Positions 25,401 to 35,000 of a stretch of 64,000 nt of DNA are shown in pieces. Under the pieces are notes generated by a model, which saw nothing but the letters and a program-made list of their open reading frames with translations, searched no databases and was not told where the DNA came from. This stretch comes from Liolophura sinensis (taxonomy: Eukaryota; Mollusca; Polyplacophora; Chitonida; Chitonidae): assembly GCF_032854445.1 (NCBI RefSeq), contig NC_088295.1:28257385-28321384 (forward strand), in the 5' to 3' direction. Numbering within the stretch: position 1 is the stretch's first letter; each line of letters starts with the position of its first letter. A program made the position numbers and the translations under genes.

Positions 25401-25581
25401 TACCACTGACCGTAATTCGGATTCAAAGAGCAATCTTCTTCCACCGGCGGGTCCATCCGAATCAAAACCGGAAGTAACCCTTGGCTTCGCTAACGCTGCG
25501 TTTTTACAGGAGTTGAAGGAAAAAGCCAAAGAAATCAAGAGTAAAAGCTTTTATTTTTCTGAACTGTTAACACATTTTTAG
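7435..25581 (+). CDS. Cadherin-family single-pass membrane protein, 22 coding exons
   Basis: Calcium-dependent adhesion or signalling receptor at the cell surface. Exons: 7435-7486, 7955-8026, 8654-8808, 11379-11411, 11521-11646, 11875-11982, 12208-12300, 13079-13195, 16270-16389, 16782-16884, 17317-17462, 18114-18287, 19311-19454, 19799-19924, 20161-20214, 20607-20665, 20915-21068, 21591-21679, 22862-22942, 23262-23327, 23803-23985, 24288-25581. All junctions are GT-AG with matching phases and sum to 3549 nt, 1182 residues plus stop. Order: signal peptide; atypical EC1 (about 26-171); EC2 ending DVDDENP (272-278); EC3 ending DLDDNRP (396-402); EC4 ending DVNDNVP (502-508); EC5 to about 617; membrane-proximal segment 618-722; transmembrane helix about 724-746; tail 752-1182. 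LDYE, LDRE and DxD calcium motifs (TDRD, FDQD, TDSD, SDKD) are visible. The EC1-EC2 linker is degenerate (INEYSPLF). The short exon 11379-11411 and the acceptor at 11521 are the least certain parts. The exact cadherin subfamily is not assigned. Confidence 0.9.
7696..7746. repeat. TATG microsatellite
   Basis: About eleven near-perfect TATG units in the first cadherin intron. Confidence 0.95.
8314..8600 (+). mobile_element. tRNA-derived SINE, full length, degraded
   Basis: Starts GGGCCTCCGTG, keeps the B box (GAGTTCAAATCC at about 8391) and ends in the family tail ACCAATCAAATTAAAAAA. Strongly mutated, so an old copy. Lies in cadherin intron 2, just before exon 3. Confidence 0.8.
9680..10920. 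repeat. ATCGATAAAT-rich palindromic tract
   Basis: The self-complementary word ATCGAT, mostly as ATCGATAAAT or its partner ATTTATCGAT, occurs more than twenty times, often as paired ATTTATCGATATCGATAAAT palindromes, at irregular spacing. Lies in cadherin intron 3 (8809-11378). Confidence 0.85.
10940..11190 (+). mobile_element. tRNA-derived SINE, degraded head
   Basis: Body GCTCATGCTGGCTTCCTCTT through GGTCGTGTGTTTCCCCGGGG to the tail AAAACACCAATCAAATAAAT is clear; the tRNA-like head is diverged. Lies just upstream of cadherin exon 4. Confidence 0.8.
11940..12045 (+). repeat. 53-bp tandem duplication of the exon 6 / intron 6 junction
   Basis: The last 43 bp of cadherin exon 6 plus the start of its intron (11940-11992) are copied once at 11993-12045. 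The second copy keeps TTTCCATGTTCCAGAG but its donor GT has become AT (GATGAG), so it should not splice. Confidence 0.88.
12680..12723. repeat. 44-bp imperfect palindrome
   Basis: TGGTCGC at the left pairs with GCGACCA at the right, with further pairing inward to the centre GTGCATGCAC. In cadherin intron 7. Confidence 0.75.
13310..13715. mobile_element. Two degraded SINE pieces in cadherin intron 8
   Basis: 13310-13450 (plus) keeps GTGAAATATTCTTAAG and ATCA near its 3' end. 13618-13715 (minus) keeps TTGATTGGTATTTCACGTCG and AGAAATATTTC. Both match the SINE body but are much diverged. Confidence 0.5.
13836..15975. repeat. 54-bp satellite, about 34 units, in cadherin intron 8
   Basis: Two related subtypes. 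The left part has ATGGCAATTATCACAATGTT, AAGTGACCGTACCTTGCCGG, TTATTTGTGACCAT; the right part, from about 14650, has ATGGCAATTACCACACGGCA, AATTGACCGTACCTCACCAG, TTATGTGTGATCAT. Some left units carry a 6-bp insertion. In the right part two variants tend to alternate, suggesting a 108-bp higher-order unit. Because 54 is a multiple of three, long open frames arise by chance. Interrupted by a SINE at 15318-15579. Confidence 0.95.
15318..15579 (+). mobile_element. tRNA-derived SINE, intact, inserted in the 54-bp satellite
   Basis: Head GGGCCTCCGTGGCTCAGTTG includes an A box (TGGCTCAGTTGG) and a B box (GAGTTCAAGTCC near 15398). Body runs to GTACGGCGTAAAACACCAAT and an A-rich tail. A 12-bp target-site duplication ATTACCACACGG flanks it at 15306-15317 and 15580-15591. 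The best-preserved copy in the window. Confidence 0.95.
16270..16389 (+). CDS. Cadherin exon 9: EC2-EC3 linker with DVDDENP
   Basis: Encodes the end of EC2 (TATVFISVEDVDDENPGF) and the first strand of EC3 (HYSLQIPEE). The linker is a DxNDN-type calcium site with a D-to-E substitution at its fifth position. The exon is phase 0 at both ends. Its last 30 bp and donor are repeated three more times directly downstream (16434-16620). Confidence 0.9.
16360..16620 (+). repeat. 74-bp tandem repeat of the exon 9 / intron 9 junction, four copies
   Basis: GATCATTACAGCCTACAG at 16360 (inside exon 9) recurs at 16434, 16508 (first base changed) and 16581. Only the first has the used donor GAG|GTAAGA. The second keeps a weaker GG|GTATTA-like sequence; the third (GAGGCTAAG) and fourth (GAGGAAGG) have lost GT. 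Confidence 0.9.
18114..18287 (+). CDS. Cadherin exon 12: EC3-EC4 linker with DLDDNRP
   Basis: Encodes VVSITVTDLDDNRPVF followed by HSLYTTEIVEQ and FVTATDSDE, which are the end of EC3, the first strands of EC4 and the EC4 DxD calcium motif. The exon is phase 0 at both ends with acceptor TTTTATAG and donor GTAAAT. Confidence 0.92.
19110..19210 (-). mobile_element. Second tRNA-like SINE or tRNA pseudogene
   Basis: On the minus strand GGGCTATGGCCCAGTGGTTA holds an A box (TGGCCCAGTGG) and AGGGTTCAAATCCTGCC a B box. The acceptor arms do not pair, so this is not a functional tRNA. It differs from the main SINE head. Confidence 0.6.
19799..19924 (+). CDS. Cadherin exon 14: canonical DVNDNVP linker
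   Basis: Encodes ILQISLQDVNDNVPIF followed by EKEYHFEVRN, the only fully canonical DxNDNxP linker in the protein, joining EC4 to EC5. Phase 0 at both ends. Confidence 0.93.
20238..20396 (-). mobile_element. tRNA-derived SINE, 5' truncated
   Basis: Plus-strand text TTTATTTGGTTGGTGTTTTG, ATATTTCACTTATACGACGG, CGGCCAGCATTATGGTGGGA through to ACCTTCCACGTACGG; the tRNA-like head is missing. In cadherin intron 15. Confidence 0.88.
21218..21310 (-). mobile_element. SINE 3' fragment
   Basis: TTTGACTGGTGTTGTACGCC followed by GTACTCCAGAAAATTTCATC and a diverged GGCGGCAGGCATTAAGGTGG. In cadherin intron 17. Confidence 0.75.
21591..23327 (+). CDS. Cadherin exons 18-20: membrane-proximal extracellular segment
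   Basis: Three small exons (21591-21679, 22862-22942, 23262-23327) encode residues 613-690 between EC5 and the membrane. The residues YFLYADVSADLLRRD, NLSAILGEDVTIANV and SQIQLTATHSNGTPVTRDQL read as alternating strands and helices, without calcium motifs. Cadherin-23, protocadherin-15 and insect cadherins carry a ferredoxin-like membrane-adjacent domain at this place. Membership of that class is inferred from position and predicted pattern only. Confidence 0.6.
21960..22350. repeat. CGAGAT-rich segment with a perfect 16-bp hairpin
   Basis: TTTAGAGGAATGTCGC (22005-22020) and its exact reverse complement (22030-22045) are separated by 9 bp. The following 300 bp repeats GCGAGAT and CGAGATT words. 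In cadherin intron 18; no coding potential seen. Confidence 0.7.
23803..23985 (+). CDS. Cadherin exon 21: transmembrane helix
   Basis: After a hydrophilic stalk (QTNPSGENSEEGLGP) comes an uninterrupted hydrophobic run at residues 724-746 (AVIALIVIVCVVFITAVIV and on), then the basic stop-transfer HMARKMKK across the junction with exon 22. This sets the topology as type I: extracellular N-terminus, cytoplasmic C-terminus. Confidence 0.92.
24288..25581 (+). CDS. Cadherin exon 22: long acidic cytoplasmic tail
   Basis: A single 1294-nt terminal exon encodes residues 752-1182. The segment is low-complexity and rich in D, E, S, T and P, so probably disordered. It holds an NPxY motif (NPAY, residues 812-815, nt 24466-24477). 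No catenin-binding sequence was recognised, so this is unlikely to be a classical cadherin. The C-terminus is ELLTHF, which fits a class I PDZ ligand (T at -2, F at 0). A possible internal donor (AGA|GTAAAA near 25541) could give another end; none of the downstream continuations looked convincing. Confidence 0.88.
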
Positions 25582-26210
25582 GAAATAAATTGATTTCATC
25601 CTAATTTAGTGACGGTTTTTCCCAGCTCACCATTATCCGATCACAACTGTGCGAGGCTTTCATTCTGAATCGGATAATCGACAATTACATGAAAATCACA
25701 AGGCTGGAATTTCGGCTGGGTATACTTGGATGTTCTGACTTCAAGGATTAATCTATTGTCATTGGTGCTATCTCTAAATGTTTCATCAAGAATTATAAGA
25801 AACATTAAGAATCCATGATCCTGTTCTGTTTTTGTCGTGTGTGCTTACTGTGTTTGACAGGCAATGTTTCCACGCTTATTGACCGAATTTTTATTTAATT
25901 CTTAGATGTGTGGGATGCATTGTTCTATTAATCTACCATAAATTCGGCGTTATCCACGTTTGTTTGTAAAACCCAAAGCTCTGTCTCATCCATGTGGATA
26001 TCTATAAGCAAACGCCTACATTTACAATAATCCAGGTGACAAAAAACACTTCAATATGCAGCAAACCCATTTATAAAACTCTTTTTTTCATATCTCAATG
26101 TTGACTTTATATTTATATTCGACATGAATGTTGTACATATATTGTAACACTTTATGATGTTTACGTGATCATTGGAATAAATGTGTTTTCATGTTTCGCA
26201 GCTGTTATAT
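25582..26210 (+). other. Probable cadherin 3' UTR with polyadenylation signal
   Basis: AT-rich, non-coding in all frames. AATAAA at 26177-26182 is followed by a GT-rich stretch (GTGTTTTCATGTTT), a plausible cleavage signal about 600 nt after the stop. An earlier AATAAA just after the stop (about 25585) is too close to be the likely site. Confidence 0.5.
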
Positions 26211-26584
26211 AAACCGCAAAATGTGTAAAAAAAAATGTTCATCAAAAGATTTATTATGCTGGCTCTGTACGGTTGGCTGGTGTATTTAACCCCAAAATCA
26301 TTGATAAAGTGCGATATGTATATCCATTTACCCTTGAAAAGGTTAGTGGAAGAAAATTTTTAATCATTTCATTTTCATTTGCACCTGTTATTCTAAACAC
26401 TTGTTTTAACGTTTAAATTTTAAAGGTACGTGGAAGGTTAATGAAGAAAAACTCAATTAAAGTTTGGACTAGACTTTATAGGTAAATTGAATTTGACCAC
26501 ACGATTAAGCATTAAGTATATCTATCTTTATGGGTCTTTACTTTTGTATTATACGTGTTGATTTATACGAGTGTTGGTGGCACC

Positions 26585-26730
26585 TGTGTGGTACTTACAT
26601 GACGGTGGTGAAGTTGCGATGGTTTTCTCAAGGCTTTTCCGGTTTCCCCCGCTGATACATCTCAACGCCTTCATATATAAATAAATGAAAAATCAATCCA
26701 GTGTAAAACATCAATCAAATAAATAAATTT
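26585..26730 (+). mobile_element. Degraded SINE 3' half
   Basis: Recognised by GTTTCCCCC, an ATAAATGAAAAAT block and the tail GTGTAAAACATCAATCAAATAAATAAAT. Confidence 0.6.
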
Positions 26731-27547
26731 TTGTGAGACAAGGTTAATTTATACCAACACATAACGGGAACATTAACTTATTGTTATGTGAGCTTTATAT
26801 ATAGTATTAATTGGTGCTATACAATTATACATGTAATTTTATATTGTCTAAACACAGTGCCTTCAGTTTGATTGATTTTGGCAATGCTTGGTATTTTTCC
26901 ATTTGTTTTCTTGGGTTCACTATATGTTAAATGGATTAAAGGTGTTGCTTTCGAACAACGGCATATTTATAAAGTATATACTTTAACCAGTGCTTCATAG
27001 AGCAGTTTGGCTTGTATCAAACACGAATGGTACAAATGAGCTTATGCCAAAAATTTCATTCGTGCTTTTAAACTTTCGTTAATTAGATAAATGTAGACTT
27101 CATTAAACTATTCATGTGTACAGTTAGGCAATAGTTATATGTATATATATATATGCTGTTCTGTATTACTGTGTGTTGACTGCTTTTCTATAAGATTCGA
27201 CGTCCTTGTTTCATTCATGCTTCTCCGAAGTGGTGTTCGCTCTGTGGGTATATACTGTATATCATGAATCTAAAACTATGAGCAAACAAACAAAAGAACA
27301 TCTATGAAAAACAAATAATTTGATCAATTTATTTTCTTTTTATTCAATTTCTTGAATAAAAAGAGTACAGTATGGAAGTGGGTGAAAACTGTAAGAAATT
27401 TGGAGTAACCGCAAGCAAACAAATATTCATGGTTAATGTTGAAAATTTTCCTTCTCACATTAACCTTGTCGCATTACCAGTCATGTAACTATTATTCAGC
27501 TAATGCGGCCGCGTTCAAACCTAGTTAATCAACTAATATTACATTTA

Positions 27548-27632
27548 TTTTATTTATTTATTTATTTCATGGGTGTTTTACACCGTATTCAAGAATATTT
27601 CACTTATACGACGGCGGCTAGCATTGTGGTTT
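27548..27632 (-). mobile_element. SINE 3' fragment
   Basis: A TTTA-repeat tail then GGGTGTTTTACACCGTATTC and ATATTTCACTTATACGACGG, ending after GGCGGCTAGCATTGTGG. Confidence 0.85.
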
Positions 27633-28254
27633 GAAGAATTAATAACTATCTTTGATGACGAAAACGTTCTCAAGTTAACCTTCGTGCAAGTATACCATGC
27701 AGAGCTACCCGACTAACGTGATAAATGCCGTCCCTCCTCCAACTCTGTCAAAATGCTGAATCTAACATTATTAAAGTAATATATAACATTTCAATTACAT
27801 TGAGCAGAAAAAAGTATTTCAGCATCTCCTGAGGATAAAACATGATTGCATAAAAAAGATACACAATCTTAGATAGATTGTACTCTCTAGTTTTTGCTAG
27901 TCTTTCATTTTATTTCTTAAAACCAACAACAAGCATCAAATCAGATCATAAAATAATTAGGCTTCGTTAGAAACTATATATGCTGATGTCACATATTTTT
28001 TGTAATATTTTTATAATAGTCATTGCTCGATGATTTAACTTGAGGAAATAAAAACTCACTGACATGAAATGCATGGTAGACTCTTCCTGTTGCACACTGG
28101 AAATGAGTTAAGTTTCGATTATGGCAAATTGTAATTTTTACATCTTAAAGATAAAAAAGATAAAAAGAGGCTAACTGAAGAGAGAAAACTTGGCAATTAA
28201 CAATTCTTGAAAAACAGCTTGTTTGTGCATCTTGACATTTCCTATTACTCCATT

Positions 28255-28370
28255 TATTTATTTATTTATTTGATTATTGATTTTTTTTAATGTCGTGCTC
28301 GAGAATGCTCACTTATACTATGGAAGTCAGTTTTATATGTGGAGGAAACCGTAGTGACTGACGTAAACCA
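28255..28370 (-). mobile_element. Degraded SINE fragment
   Basis: TTTATTTATTTGATTATTGA, then TCGTGCTCGAGAATGCTCAC, TTATACTATGG and GTGGAGGAAACC keep the order of the SINE body with many changes. Confidence 0.6.
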
Positions 28371-28807
28371 TATGCTGGTGGAAGACAAATGATCTTTAAA
28401 ATGTTGTGTTATCGTCACATTTAAACAATAACATGAAAAACAATGTAGTGGGACACATTCCACAAAGGTTGGGGTTTTTTTAACAATAGCATGGCAATAT
28501 CACATGGTAAACAGATGATTGTAGCATACATTATATACCATTGTGAAAATCCGACACGATGAGGTAAAACAAAGAAGCACGGACACGTCGCAGATGTATA
28601 TAGTAAACTCGTATACAACAGCTCTTCAAACCCAGCCCTTCTTGTCGGCATTTCTTCTCAAAATTTTATGTTATACAAACAATTGTTGGATGGGATGACG
28701 GTTACCTGAATATCAGTCTATGCCATGATGTTATCTATACCAACTAGAATTTGGTATGAGGAAATATAGTTTTCACCTGATACACGTTGTGAATGATGTT
28801 CATGTTA

Positions 28808-28895
28808 ACCTCATAATGCTGGCCGCCGCCGTATATATAAGTGAAATATTCTTGAGTACGGCGTAAAACACCAATCAAACAAATAAATAAATCAT
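28808..28895 (+). mobile_element. SINE 3' fragment
   Basis: CATAATGCTGGCCGCCGCCG, GTGAAATATTCTTGAGTACG and AAAACACCAATCAAACAAAT match the terminal 85 bp of the intact copies. Confidence 0.88.
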
Positions 28896-29555
28896 GTTAA
28901 GCTTCTGTAAGTTACCTCTTAATCTAATTCGCTCAACGCAGGCCTGCACGGGCGGGGAGTCGGATCAAGGCACTAGGCTGATCCTCTACGAACATCGCTA
29001 TATAAGGCGAAATGAGGTATGGCGAGTTTCAAATTAAAGCGAAACGAGAATGAACCATGTTACCCTATCACACACCGGATGTATTAATTGTTTACCACCC
29101 ACATGTTTGCGAGCCCGTTCGTTAATGACCTCGCTTGAGGGAATGGTTTCGTATCGTCTTGCACACAGGCTCCAAGACTGGAGGCCAAACTTAGACCGAC
29201 CGACAGACAAAACAATCGACTTACAGAACTGCTTAGTCGAAGATATTTTAAAACACTATATATACACACACTGATGATCAAATGGACTCAGATTCTCCTC
29301 ATCTCCCGTGGACTCGTTTAGGATTGTTTGGACATACCATTTCTTCTTCAAAGTTTATTTATTTCATTGCTGTTAAATTAATCATTATTAAATAATAATT
29401 TATGGAATTAATTGCTGTAACTATAACGAGGTTTTGTGGTGGAGTAAACAAAATAAGGAGCCTGGAAAATGCCAGTTGAAGCTTAGCATTACGTATATAC
29501 TTTTTTAGATTGGTGTTTAACGATTTATTGTCTGTTTCTTTTAGAGAGTCGCCTA

Positions 29556-30135
29556 TATTCAGCTGTCTGTAAAATCAGTCATTCTCGCTACCAAAATTGC
29601 CTTTAGTCAGTGACACATTACAACACAAGCTCTACACATGGATATGTTGGAAGTTCATATTCCTGCAAAGAAAATCAAATTAGAACACTTTTTCCTTTTT
29701 CTGATGATAACTGCATAAGCTCAGTTACGACGCCAAGAACTCATTGCCTCGGGTGACGTGATAATCATTAAAAAAACAGTGGCATGCTGGGGAACAATTT
29801 CAAATATGACAGTTTTAGAAACAGGATTTACCGTAAAATCAATAGCAGTTTAGGTAACTGGCGTCAACCTCTGTCGAAACATGTCGAACTCGCCCAATAT
29901 CCAACATGCCACTGGTTTTTGAATGATGATGACGTCATCCGAGGCAATGGGTTCTTGCCGTCGAAACCGAGCTTATGGACTTTACATTATGAATTAGAAA
30001 AAGTGTTCTAACTTCATTTTCCTGGTAATGATGTGGACGTTCAACATACCAATGCGTAGACCTTATGTTGTTACGTATCACTGACTAAAGACAATTTTGA
30101 TAGTGAGTATGACTGATTTTACAGACAGCTGAATG
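29556..30135. mobile_element. 580-bp long-inverted-repeat element
   Basis: Two arms of about 235 bp (29556-29793 and about 29900-30135) are reverse complements at high identity. The outer ends read TTCAGCTGTCTGTAAAATCA, and inner matches include GTGGCATG near the loop. The loop is about 110 bp. TA dinucleotides flank both ends, compatible with a TA target-site duplication. No transposase frame is present. Confidence 0.85.
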
Positions 30136-30169
30136 TAGATGAATACAGCTGACGCTGTAAAAGAAATAG

Positions 30170-30435
30170 ATTTATTTATTTATTTGATTGGTGTTTTACG
30201 CCGTACTCAAGAATATTTCACTTATACGACGGCGGCCAGCATTATGGTGGGAGGAAACCGGGCAGAGCCCGGGGAAACCCACGACCATCTGGAGGTTGAT
30301 GCAAGACCTTCCCACGTACGGCCATAGAGGAAGCCAGCATGAGCTGGACTTGAACTCACAGCGGCCGCATTGGTGAGAGGCCCCTGGGTCATTACGCTGC
30401 CCTAGCGCGCTAACCAACTGAGCCACGGAGGCCCC
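30170..30435 (-). mobile_element. tRNA-derived SINE, full length, minus strand
   Basis: Complete from the TTTA-rich tail to the tRNA-like head (CTAACCAACTGAGCCACGGA gives the A box on the minus strand). Flanked by AAAAGAAATAG (30159-30169) and AAAAGAACTAG (30436-30446), a target-site duplication with one mismatch. Confidence 0.95.
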
Positions 30436-30454
30436 AAAAGAACTAGACTATAGT

Positions 30455-30545
30455 CAGTAATTTTTCACTTATAAATACTGAAGTGGCCAGTTTTCTTGGT
30501 AGAGGAAACCAGAGTTTCCGGAGTAAACCAAAGGCCTTTCAGTTT
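30455..30545 (-). mobile_element. Degraded SINE body fragment
   Basis: TTTTTCACTTATAAATACTG, then GGCCAGTTTTCTTGGTAGAG and GAAACCAGAG follow the SINE body order with many substitutions. Confidence 0.45.
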
Positions 30546-32017
30546 CCCCTGTGTGACACAGAGCGCGGTGAAAATCAATGTATTTTTGTGGAAAGTGTGT
30601 AATCTCCAGCAAAGCTGATGTTGATTGCTATTTTTATCAAATTCTTGTCGCTTCGCAAGCCTGCTGAATGTGCAGGATACATGTAATAAAACGTGATGTG
30701 AAAACTCAAAAAGATTTCATCTGTATCGGTGGCTGATATCAGACTGTAAAGTATATACATGTATGGTAGTGCCTACTGCAGGTGTTATTTGTACAGAGTA
30801 GGCCCTATTGCAAGTTCATTTAACTTGGTCACTGTCTAAAAAAAAATAACAACAAATCAGACGCGACTGCGGATGTCATTTCATTAATTATATGGATACA
30901 CAAATAGCGGACCCAAATACATATCTTACTTAATTTCTGATTTAGATTTTTATTTAGCTTTTATTTAGTACACCATGCATAAACTAAAAATACATAGCCT
31001 ACAAGCAGGGCTGCGAATCTAATTTTTTATGACACTTCCCCCCATTTTTTTTGGACAATCAGCATATTTTAACCTGTGACATCAAAAAAAAAAAAAAAAA
31101 CACAAGGCAATAGTCCACAACATTAATACAGTGTATTCTCCATGATTCTGACAAATTTTCCGAGGGCAACAGCCATGAAGAGTGAACGAATGCAAAATGC
31201 GACCTCTAATATCAATATTTCATGAATATCTACTTGGAAGGCACTAGAATCAGAAATTAACGGCTTTATATCTTTATATGTGACTTAATATTTACAATTT
31301 TATATGTTTGTCGCTGTAGAGTTGTGGAAAAGTTTGCGTGGCAGGACAATCCTTTTTTCAACTATAGAAATCTAAAAACGACAAACATAGCCTACGCACT
31401 TTGAAATAAATCACGCCTGTGAAGTGTTAAGAAATGGAAATTCCATAAATTATAAATTATTATTTCCTGAAACCAAATGTTTGTGATGGTGTTGAACAAT
31501 TGTTCTTTGTTTCCCTTTTATCATCTGAATTAGTAAACATGGGTTTGTAGAATTTTTAGTACGTAGGCCCCAGTAGGCTACTGTTTTTAGCGTCCAGAAA
31601 GATAGAAAAACCCATAAATATATAATTATATGATGTAGACCAAACGTGTACATTTTAGACCTAAATTTATTTGTTGTGGACATTTTTACATTGTGACTTT
31701 TCGCAGTCCTACTTCATTTACATGTATATTCTATTCGGGCTTGTCTGTGACGATATTACGAGCCTTTCATTAGTGCTGCTATTTTTGGCTTTTGCTGTGA
31801 GGGTGATCTCCCCTTGATATCGTAAAAACTGTGACCACGGGTCGTGCGTCTGGTGTTCCGTCTCAACCATTCAACAGCCAGGAACCATTTTTGGGAACGC
31901 CCATTTTTGCTATATATGGACTGTACTTGAGGATTTGATTGACGGTTCCTACTACATGAATAAGCCGATAACTTACGCATTCCTACGATTTCGTTTGACA
32001 TCATCAGTGTATCCAAC
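30546..32017. other. Intergenic sequence upstream of LDLRAP1
   Basis: AT-rich, no exon or repeat recognised. The promoter and any 5' UTR of the adaptor gene should lie in its right part, but no TATA box or CpG-rich patch was clear. Confidence 0.4.
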
Positions 32018-35000
32018 ATGGAGTCGTTGCTGAAAGCAGTAAGGCGAAGTCCGAATGTTTTACGTGATCCTTTTGGGAAATCCAGACATAAAAGTAAGTT
32101 TTTTGAAGGCATGAATTTGAAATGTTTGGTTGATTTTGTCCATGTGTTTTTTAATTTCTTTCCAAAGGAGAATTTTCATATTACTTCACTAAACACCGGC
32201 GAGGCGTCGGTTCAGCCCGCGCACTAGCCTCCACGTTATGGTACTCTACAACAACAACATCACTGAGCAACAGATTTATTGGTTTCTGTTTCAAACCGAA
32301 AAGATTTAGTCAAATTACTTGTAGGACTGGCAGCTTTGATTAAATTTGGAGAAAACATCAAGAGAGCGGCTTAACATAGATAATGACTCAGGTTAATGAT
32401 TTGTTTGCTAACCAAAAGAATCTGTTGTATTACAATTGATACGTAATATCGTGTCGACCACACGTGTATGCTTGTGTGTTTAACATGCTGTATCTGATAG
32501 TGTATCAGTATATATACTCTGATACAAGCGTTTGTGCCTAAACTCTGATAAATCATGAACACACAAAATCTCATTAAATATCATAGAATGACAGCCGAAA
32601 TGTCGAGTTAAAAAAATATTTGTTGGTCAGTTAATCTACTAGTCAGAGATTGCTTTGAGTAGCCCAAACTATAGCTGAGACAAACTAAGGTAGCATTCAG
32701 CATCAGTCCAATCTACCTCCACGCCAAATATTTCACTTAAAATAACAATTCAAACCTGTCCCAAATTATGCTGGGTATTTACTGATTTCCTAAGTCTCTC
32801 GAAGTGTAAATATGCCAAGGTAGGCCAGTGATCAAGCAATATCTTGGTTTTACTAATTTAGAATATATGTAGGAACACTTAGAGCATGACTTTTATTGAA
32901 CTCTGTGAGCACTTCAACTATTAACTACGAAATCCCATGTATAGATTATACCTTTATATTTGAAGGCAATAAAAAGAAAGCGAGCAACAAACGTATTCCC
33001 AATGAAACATTTTTCATGCAGTGAACAGGTAAAATGTCTATTCAACAAATGAACTATAGTACCTGAATTCCTCAGCACAAAGTTACCCTGCATGTAAATT
33101 CTTAGGAGTGGTGTGGAGCGGAAGGTTTATTACCTAAGTTACTTTGTTATTCCATAAAAGAGAATTAGCGTAAGCTAATACACAATAATGTTTAAACTAC
33201 TAGCACAATAGTGCCATTATTGCCATGTGGCCTGAGTACGTGCATATACAATAAGCTAGATAGGGCTGTATATAAGAGGAGTCATTGTTTGTTGGTCAGT
33301 AATGTAGGAATGTACATATATATATGTATGTGGATTTTTTTTTTTTTCGAGATTCGAGAACTGTCATCAGAGGCCCAACATACATCATCCATACATAGAG
33401 GTGTGCGCATGTATACATGTATATATATCGTAGACTTAAGTAGGCCTACATTATTATGATGGTTACTTGCAGACTGTTCCCACAAGTCTAGAAGTCAGTG
33501 GCCAACAGAGTTATGGCTGACAGATGAGGTGGAAAGGGTTAAGGCTCAATTGCTCACACTATTAAACCTGATAAACTGAACTATGGTACCTTAACAGACA
33601 TGGCATTGGAATGTAAACATAGCCTCTTCAGTGAAAGGGGTACGAAATTTTATTGTGGACTCCTGATTCTGAGAGTTCTTTTGATTTTATAAAGGTGCTT
33701 TGAGGTGATGATCTTCTACTGGAAAATTGTAAGTTTCAGCACCAAAAATAATATTTTGTGACCTTTATTTGCCTCTAAAAATGCACTTTTGTGGGTGAAA
33801 TTTTAGGTGATTTAGGGAAGCTGCAATGTGATTTAGGGAAGCTGCAATGTGATTTTCGGGAAGCTGTAATGTGATTTAGGGAAGCTGCAATGTGATTTAG
33901 GGAAGCTGTAATGTGATTTAGGGAAGCTGTAATGTGATTTAGGGAAGATGTAATGTGGAAAGGTTATTTTAAACTTAAGATTAAAGAGAGGTGTTGAAAA
34001 TAAAGTAAGATCATATGATGGTAACTAAATTTGACCTAAAGTTTCCCTCAAGACTTAACTTACTCATTTTGATTCAGAGTACTGTTGATATTAGAATAGC
34101 ATTTTGAAAGTTTTGTGATGTATCCTGTTGGAAGTGTATGCTCAAAGCACCAAAAGTGATGTTTTATGACCTTTTTTTGCCGTTTTGTGCAATTTTTTTA
34201 GGTCAAATTACAGTAGTTTATTACAGATAAATGGTGACTTGTTTAATCGCACTTTTCAGATTTGAATATTGTTACTTTTACTTCATCCTGTCACATGTTC
34301 TTTGCTTTGTGATGGTATTCCTGATATGCACTATCAATGACTACAGTGTATGTATATAATTAGTCACTCAGTGATCTGAAGTCAAGTCGATATATGTCAT
34401 GGATCAAGATATTCTTAAAGTGCTTAAGCTGTTCAGGAAATGTCATTATGCATGTACAGTAACTTGTGAAATCTGCGTCAAACATGTTTAATGTAGGCCA
34501 TGGTTTAGATAGCTTTGTAACATGCAGTGTGAGAAACATAAGGAAAACTGTAGTACATGTACATATTCGGTTGATTACTACATTGTACGACATGGTGTTG
34601 TTACTACATAATGATATATGTTTGTGTATTTTGTGTTGGATTAAAATCAGGGAGCTAAACTTTTTGCACGTGTACATTTCATACCTACATTTCAGAAAAC
34701 AGTCCAGCCCACCTGTAGATATTATTGAGATGGATATTTAAGACAGGGTTTTTAAGTCATTTAGTATATAGGCCTATTGTCAACTGATAAACAGTTACAT
34801 ATTTATTGTTGTATGATCTCAGCATGTACATTTGGAGCTACACTATGTTATACCATATTGCATGCATGATTAGATGGTAATCAGCCAGCGCACTGCAATG
34901 TACATGTACGTGTTATAAGCCTATCTAATGGATTCACTAATTAGTAAACATTATGAGGTTAATACTATAAACCCATTATGTATATTACCTCCTATCTATA

